A DNA stretch of 64,000 bases from Cylindrotheca closterium (Eukaryota > Bacillariophyta > Bacillariophyceae > Bacillariales > Bacillariaceae). The position numbers were made by a program, and so were the translations under genes. The DNA lies in assembly GCA_933822405.4 (NCBI GenBank), contig CAKOGP040002491.1, positions 1-64,000 of the forward strand, written 5' to 3'. Under the pieces are notes generated by a model. That model did no database searches and was not told where the DNA came from. It saw nothing but the letters and a program-made list of their open reading frames with translations. Shown one piece after another: positions 59,741-64,000 of the stretch; position 1 is the first letter of the stretch, and each line of letters starts with the position of its first letter.

Positions 59741-61779
59741 ATGAAGCTTCTCGTTTTTGGATTGGCTCTGGCCAATGGATTTGTTGTTCCAACTATGCAG
59801 CACGCGAACCAATTGAAGACTTCTAACAGCTTGTTCGTAGCAACCGGGGACGTTGCGACCGAAGAGGAGGTTGATTGTGTAGTGATTGGAAGTGGTCTGG
59901 CAGGTCTCTCATGTGCAGCTCTATTATCTCACTGCGGCAAGAAAACAGTTGTTCTGGAATCTCACGATACTCCTGGTGGATGCACCCATTCTTGGACTCG
60001 ACGTGGGTTCCACTTTGAATCTGGTCCATCTTTGTACTCAGGATTCAGCATGGACCGATCGCCCAACCCATTGAAGAATATTTTCCAGATCATTGAAGAA
60101 GATTGCGAATGGATAACATACGATCGGTGGGGTACTGTGTTACCAAATGGAGAAAAATTTGCTCCACCAATCGGACCGGAAGGCTTGGCCAAAACTTTGA
60201 AACAGCATGGTGGGCCTGGTGCCGAAGAAGAGTTTGCAAGCCTCATGGAGCGTATGGCACCTCTATCCGATGCTGCTCAAGCCTTATCTTCTCTTGCACT
60301 TCGAGAAGATGCTGGAGCTGTTGTAACCTTGTTGAAGTATCCATTTGAACTGTTTCGGACGCTACAGCAAGGACAAGCACTGAATGAACCCTTCAGCGTT
60401 ATCATGGACGAAATGAAATTGAAAAATAAGTTTGTGATTAACTGGCTCGACATGCTCTGTTTTTTGCTACAGGGTCTCCCTGCTTCCGGGACCATGAACG
60501 CAGTCATGGCAGTAAGTCGATTTCCTTTGTGCTGTCCATCAGATGAATGAATCGTCTATCTTATTCCTACACGTTTATTTCAGTACATGTTGGCAGATTG
60601 GTACAGACCAGGAGTTACACTCGACTTTCCAAAAGGTGGAAGTGGTGAAATTGCAAATGCTCTAGTTCGTGGCGTGAACAAGTTTGGAGGAGAAGTGCGT
60701 TTGAATTCACATGTCGATGAAATCATAGTCGATCAAAATCGAGCTGTAGGTGTCAAACTAGCAAGCGGCAAAGTTATTCGTGCGAAGCATGCAGTCGTTT
60801 CAAATGCAGACCCTTTCATTACCAATAAAATGCTCTCTAGTGCCCGCCTAGCTGGGCATCTTTCGAATGAAGCCATTGAGTATATGAATAAATTGATAAA
60901 CACTGATGCAGAAGACGGTGGAGTACCAAACTTGAAGAGTTTCATCCACATTCATGCAGGCATCGACGCAAGTGGCCTTCCAACAGTTGCAAGTGAAGGT
61001 AAGATGGGATCTGCTTATTACTTTTGCTATATTGGAATATACAGTCGGTGCTAATTAAAATGTTCTGTTGCTCTTAAGATTTTCCGACGCAGTGGGCGGT
61101 TGTGCGTGACTGGGACCTGCCAGAAGGAGTCGAAGCTCCTCGTAACATTGTCTTGTGCTCAATGCCGTCTCTTATTGATCCTTCGTTGGCACCAGAAGGA
61201 AAGCATGTCCTACATGCCTATGTTCCGGCGACAGAACCATACGAATGGTGGGAAGGACTGGATCGAGATTCTGATGATTACAAGAAAAAGAAAGAGGAAG
61301 CCGCTGACTTTTTGTGGAGCGCAATTGAGGAATACGTCCCAGATGCGAGGAACCGAGCCGTGCCTGGTACTGTTCAAGTCGGTACACCGTTAACACACGA
61401 GAGATTTCTCCGACGCACAAGGGGTGCATATGGGTAAAGACATTGTGACGATTCCACCATGTTCAAACCCTTTCCTTGCTCACAATCTTCATGCTATTTT
61501 GTCTAGGCCTCGGGTTGAAGCAGGAAAAAGTACACTTCCCGGACACAAGACACCCCTGGAAGGGCTTTTCTTATGCGGAGATTTCACATTTCCCGGAATT
61601 GGGTAAGGCTTATCATTATGATGTATATCATGATATTGGAATGATCTCTCACACGAAAGTACTTTCCTAATTTTAGAGTTCCTGCCACAGCTGCTTCTGG
61701 TGCTGTGACTGCCAATACTCTAGTGTCAGTACCACAACACTTGGGAATGCTTTCCAAGATTCGTCTCCCAGAGAAGTAG
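59741..61779 (+). CDS. CRTISO: Carotenoid isomerase/desaturase-family (CRTISO-like) flavoprotein, five exons
   Basis: Exons 59741-60511, 60584-60998, 61079-61433, 61507-61602 and 61677-61779 (all GT-AG, 72-80 bp introns) give 579 residues. The N terminus (MKLLVFGLALANG/FVV) is a plastid-type presequence with Phe after the cleavage point. The FAD-binding Rossmann motif is CVVIGSGLAGLSCAALL (GSGLAG 50-55), and TVVLESHDTPGGCTHSW, GFHFESGPSLYSG and FPKGGSGEIANALVRG follow the CRTISO/phytoene desaturase family. The C-terminal FAD block is GLFLCGDFTFPGIG followed by VPATAASGAV. CRTISO converts poly-cis lycopene or related carotenes to all-trans forms; since diatoms have several paralogs, the exact step is not certain. 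Convergent with the alpha/beta hydrolase (60 bp). Confidence 0.85.
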
Positions 61780-61839
61780 ATGTGATTGTATTAAAATAGT
61801 TGTACAAGAAAAAATTAACTCTATTCAAGATGTTTGTAC

Positions 61840-63153
61840 TTAGTACTCCCACAACTGCTCTCTCCTTTTCCCATTCATCAAGAAGCTCTTGATGATCTTC
61901 GCAAATCGCTCTCTACCATCAAGGAGATGGACGGCGTGATCGGCATCAGCTAGAATGCTGAGAGTTCGGTCGGATCCTCTGCCTAAATTGGCGAAAAGCT
62001 CCTGTTGGACAGGAAGAGGGGCATAAGGGTCCTGGTCCCCCGCAATCTGTTACACAGAGGAGTGTGTTAGTAATTCTGTGAAGTCTCTCCAGGTACATTG
62101 GGAGCACTGACTTACCACTAGAGTAGGAACATGGACTTTTCCGGGATCACAGTTGTTAAATTGATACAATTGGTTCCAATTAGCCTTGATAGGATCGGAA
62201 AGAAGAGCAGCCTCAGCAAATTTGCTGGCGGTCTCCGGTGGAATCGATCCTTCTATTGTAAAGTCCTCCACCGCGCCGTCCCATGTGTTTTCAATTTCTT
62301 CAATTTCATCTTTTGACGACGAAAAGAGGGGTTGCCGTGGATATCGAATTGTTGGGTCGTAGATTGAGCCATAAAGAATCAGCTTTGAGAAAACTGGATG
62401 AGATTTCTGGGCGGCAAGCTGGGCAACCAATGCTCCTTGAGACCATCCCATTAGACTCAAATCCCCACGTTCTGGAGTTGTTTCATGCCTTTCCATGATC
62501 CAGGCGAGAACAGACTCTACATCCTCCACGCATCGATGTGGTTCAACCACCCCCTTAATATCAATAGTGCATTGTGTAAAATCAATGAATCAATCAGTCA
62601 ATCAATCGTGCATTGTGTAAAATCAATGAATCAATCAGTCAATCAATCGTACCTTTGGATCGCGAGGAGTCCCACCAAATCCCCTAAAGTCCATTGCATA
62701 CGTCTTGATCTTATTTTCTGCAAACAATTCCATCAGACTTCTGGATTCATACCCTTCTTGTTTGTGCTGTGGGCCGCCCATAAGGTGATAGACTGGAACA
62801 GAAGACCACGTCCGACCATGAAGCATCAGTAGAATATTATCGTCAGGCTTTGGATGCGAGCTATCAATTCCATACACTGTCAAAGGATGCTTATCATCTT
62901 TTGCTGCTACCGAGTAGATATCAAGTCCGTCCAGAAGAAACCTGCCATTTTCGGTTCCTAGTGGTGTGTCGTCAATTGTCATCTTGAATGAAGTGGAAAG
63001 GGAACGGACACTCCTTCTGTTGGCGAGTGCAATAGACCGAGACGCAGAATAAACATTTCGAGATGTCATGGTGAACGAATGCAACTCAGGCAAGAGAACT
63101 AGGAGGACCAATATCTTCAGGTGGTTCATAATGCTCACAGCTTTGGTTTTCAT
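61840..63153 (-). CDS. Alpha/beta hydrolase, plastid or secretory, three exons
   Basis: Exons 63153-62653, 62553-62116 and 62046-61840 (introns 99 and 69 bp, phase 0) give 381 residues. The N terminus has a signal peptide (HLKILVLLVLLPELHS) followed by FTMTSRN, again Phe at the start of the presumed transit peptide. The catalytic triad of the fold is visible: nucleophile S205 in GWSQG, Asp in AGDQDPYAP (D317 or D319), His H350 in ADADHAVH. The oxyanion loop is LLMLHGRTWSSVP. It would hydrolyse an ester or amide; the substrate is unknown. TGACGTCA at 63182-63189 lies 29 bp before the ATG. The start at 63151-63153 is the first in-frame ATG. Confidence 0.82.
62567..62648. repeat. Two tandem 41-bp copies inside intron 1 of the alpha/beta hydrolase
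   Basis: Copies start at 62567 and 62608 and are identical. Together they make up most of the 99-bp intron 62554-62652, without disturbing the splice sites. Confidence 0.9.
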
Positions 63154-63181
63154 TGTCGTCGCATACAATGGATATCTCGGA

Positions 63182-63189
63182 TGACGTCA
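63182..63189. promoter_or_regulatory. TGACGTCA palindrome upstream of the alpha/beta hydrolase
   Basis: Perfect CRE-type palindrome 29 bp from the start codon. Diatom CO2/cAMP-responsive elements share TGACGT/ACGTCA; function is not shown. Confidence 0.4.
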
Positions 63190-63342
63190 GTTTGGTACTT
63201 TTTTAGACTCAAAAACATTAGAAACAAGTGGCTTATTTTTATTGATTGAACAAGCGGTTTACTTTATAAACCACTGCAGTACCTAGCTGCAAAACACCCT
63301 TCACGAGTATGGAAGGCGTCAGCTGATATATGACGGGAAAAT

Positions 63343-64000
63343 TTATGGATCGATGCCGGCGATAACACTATCATCTTTCACCACTGTGATGACTGTCGTA
63401 ACAGTGCGGGAACCGTCCGGATGGCACTCTTCTCGAATGGTCTTTCTTCCTGCAGGGCAGTATTCGGAGCGCACTTTTACGACATCGGTGCCGTCAACGT
63501 CTCCAAGAAGATTGTTTCGCAAGGTACCCGGGTATTTGTCCACAATAATGACTTGATTCCCTTCTCGTCGTTCATCTTCTCGAATGCCTCCTGGCCCGAG
63601 AGAAATCCCATGATCAATCATATCATCAACATGACGCTGGAAGCTGCTTTCAGTAATAGAAAGGCCGTTTGTAGTACGACTTTTAATGGTATCAACAAGA
63701 GAGTTGCCATCTGGCTCAGCCTGATGGTCATGTGTCTCTTCGATTTGACCCATTTCTGAAGTGGTGTACCTTCTTGCCATTGAACGAACGCTACCTGCAA
63801 CACTTTGTACACCATTGACCTTCTTCTTCAGACTTTTTACACTTCCACCAAACAACGAGACACTCTCCTCACACTCTCGAGGTTCTCTTGCTCCTGCTTC
63901 GACATCATCTTCCTCCTCGAACGAAGCTTTGTCAGTATCGTAATCGGGCAGATCATACCACAATCTGAAAACTGGATTCTTTGGTGGCAACGAGCATATG
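63343..64000 (-). CDS. Hypothetical protein, 5' end outside window
   Basis: The frame is open from the stop at 63343-63345 to the window edge, so the N terminus is missing; about 218 residues are visible. It begins in this window as CSLPPKNPVFRLWYDLPD. An acidic stretch (FEEEDDVEAG), Ser/Thr-rich region and a C-terminal beta-like segment (EYCPAGRKTIREECHPDGS, RTVTTVITVVKDD) follow. The last part looks like a beta-strand repeat found in diatom proteins of unknown role. No domain is recognised, and no TM is seen in this part. Confidence 0.6.
   Translation of the reverse strand, partial: ICSLPPKNPVFRLWYDLPDYDTDKASFEEEDDVEAGAREPRECEESVSLFGGSVKSLKKKVNGVQSVAGSVRSMARRYTTSEMGQIEETHDHQAEPDGNSLVDTIKSRTTNGLSITESSFQRHVDDMIDHGISLGPGGIREDERREGNQVIIVDKYPGTLRNNLLGDVDGTDVVKVRSEYCPAGRKTIREECHPDGSRTVTTVITVVKDDSVIAGIDP

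Overview
The window reads as nuclear DNA of a photosynthetic stramenopile, most likely a (pennate) diatom. The evidence is: short GT-AG introns (about 60-140 bp) in many genes; proteins with a signal peptide followed by a phenylalanine-type plastid transit motif (DUF1995 protein, RelA/SpoT homolog, Lon-like protein, carotenoid isomerase, alpha/beta hydrolase); a very long Pro-Thr-Ser repeat protein of the kind common in diatoms; and mitochondrial and chromatin genes of clear eukaryotic type. The species cannot be fixed from the sequence alone. About 29 protein-coding genes, two of them cut by the window edges, plus one frame-disrupted gene are supported. No tRNA, rRNA or CRISPR array was recognised.

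Layout. 1-3773: 3' part of a giant secreted PTS-repeat protein with two cysteine-rich domains. 4050-9984: 2OG-Fe(II) oxygenase, mitochondrial uL29m, plastid DUF1995 protein, TruA pseudouridine synthase and an F-box/Cys-rich protein. 10004-10405: a complete miniature LTR retroelement, followed by about 1.2 kb of gene-poor DNA with hairpin repeats. 11584-23016: plastid RSH alarmone synthetase, MATE transporter, a polytopic membrane protein, a CLASP/TOG microtubule protein, a Q/P/Y-rich protein and a small two-TM protein. 23523-26367: two neighbouring Asn/Asp-rich membrane proteins. 26651-34363: class I fumarase, a C2/coiled-coil membrane protein, an EF-hand-like small protein and a rhomboid-like pseudoprotease. 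34479-40170: an FHA-PP2C phosphatase, Mic10 and a PC-esterase-like gene with two base-level frame breaks. 40507-55156: an LRR-like protein, a large WD40/solenoid protein, an HMG-box ISWI remodeller in five exons, and a DPF-motif coiled-coil protein. 55656-64000: a small conserved protein, a Lon-substrate-domain plastid protein, a membrane cyclophilin, carotenoid isomerase, an alpha/beta hydrolase and a truncated hypothetical gene.

The genes are not an operon or a functional cluster. They are a compact, mixed nuclear neighbourhood in which adjacent genes are often convergent with almost no spacing (2 bp between TruA and the F-box gene) or divergent over roughly 300-600 bp. Themes that recur are plastid function (RSH, carotenoid isomerase, Lon-like, DUF1995), mitochondria (uL29m, fumarase, Mic10) and membrane or trafficking proteins. 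The most notable items are the intact TRIM element with a copia-like half-tRNA primer site, the PTS minisatellite with its duplicated Cys domain, the rhomboid that lacks its catalytic histidine, the RSH without an HD hydrolase motif, and an intergenic excess of the palindrome TACCGGTA.
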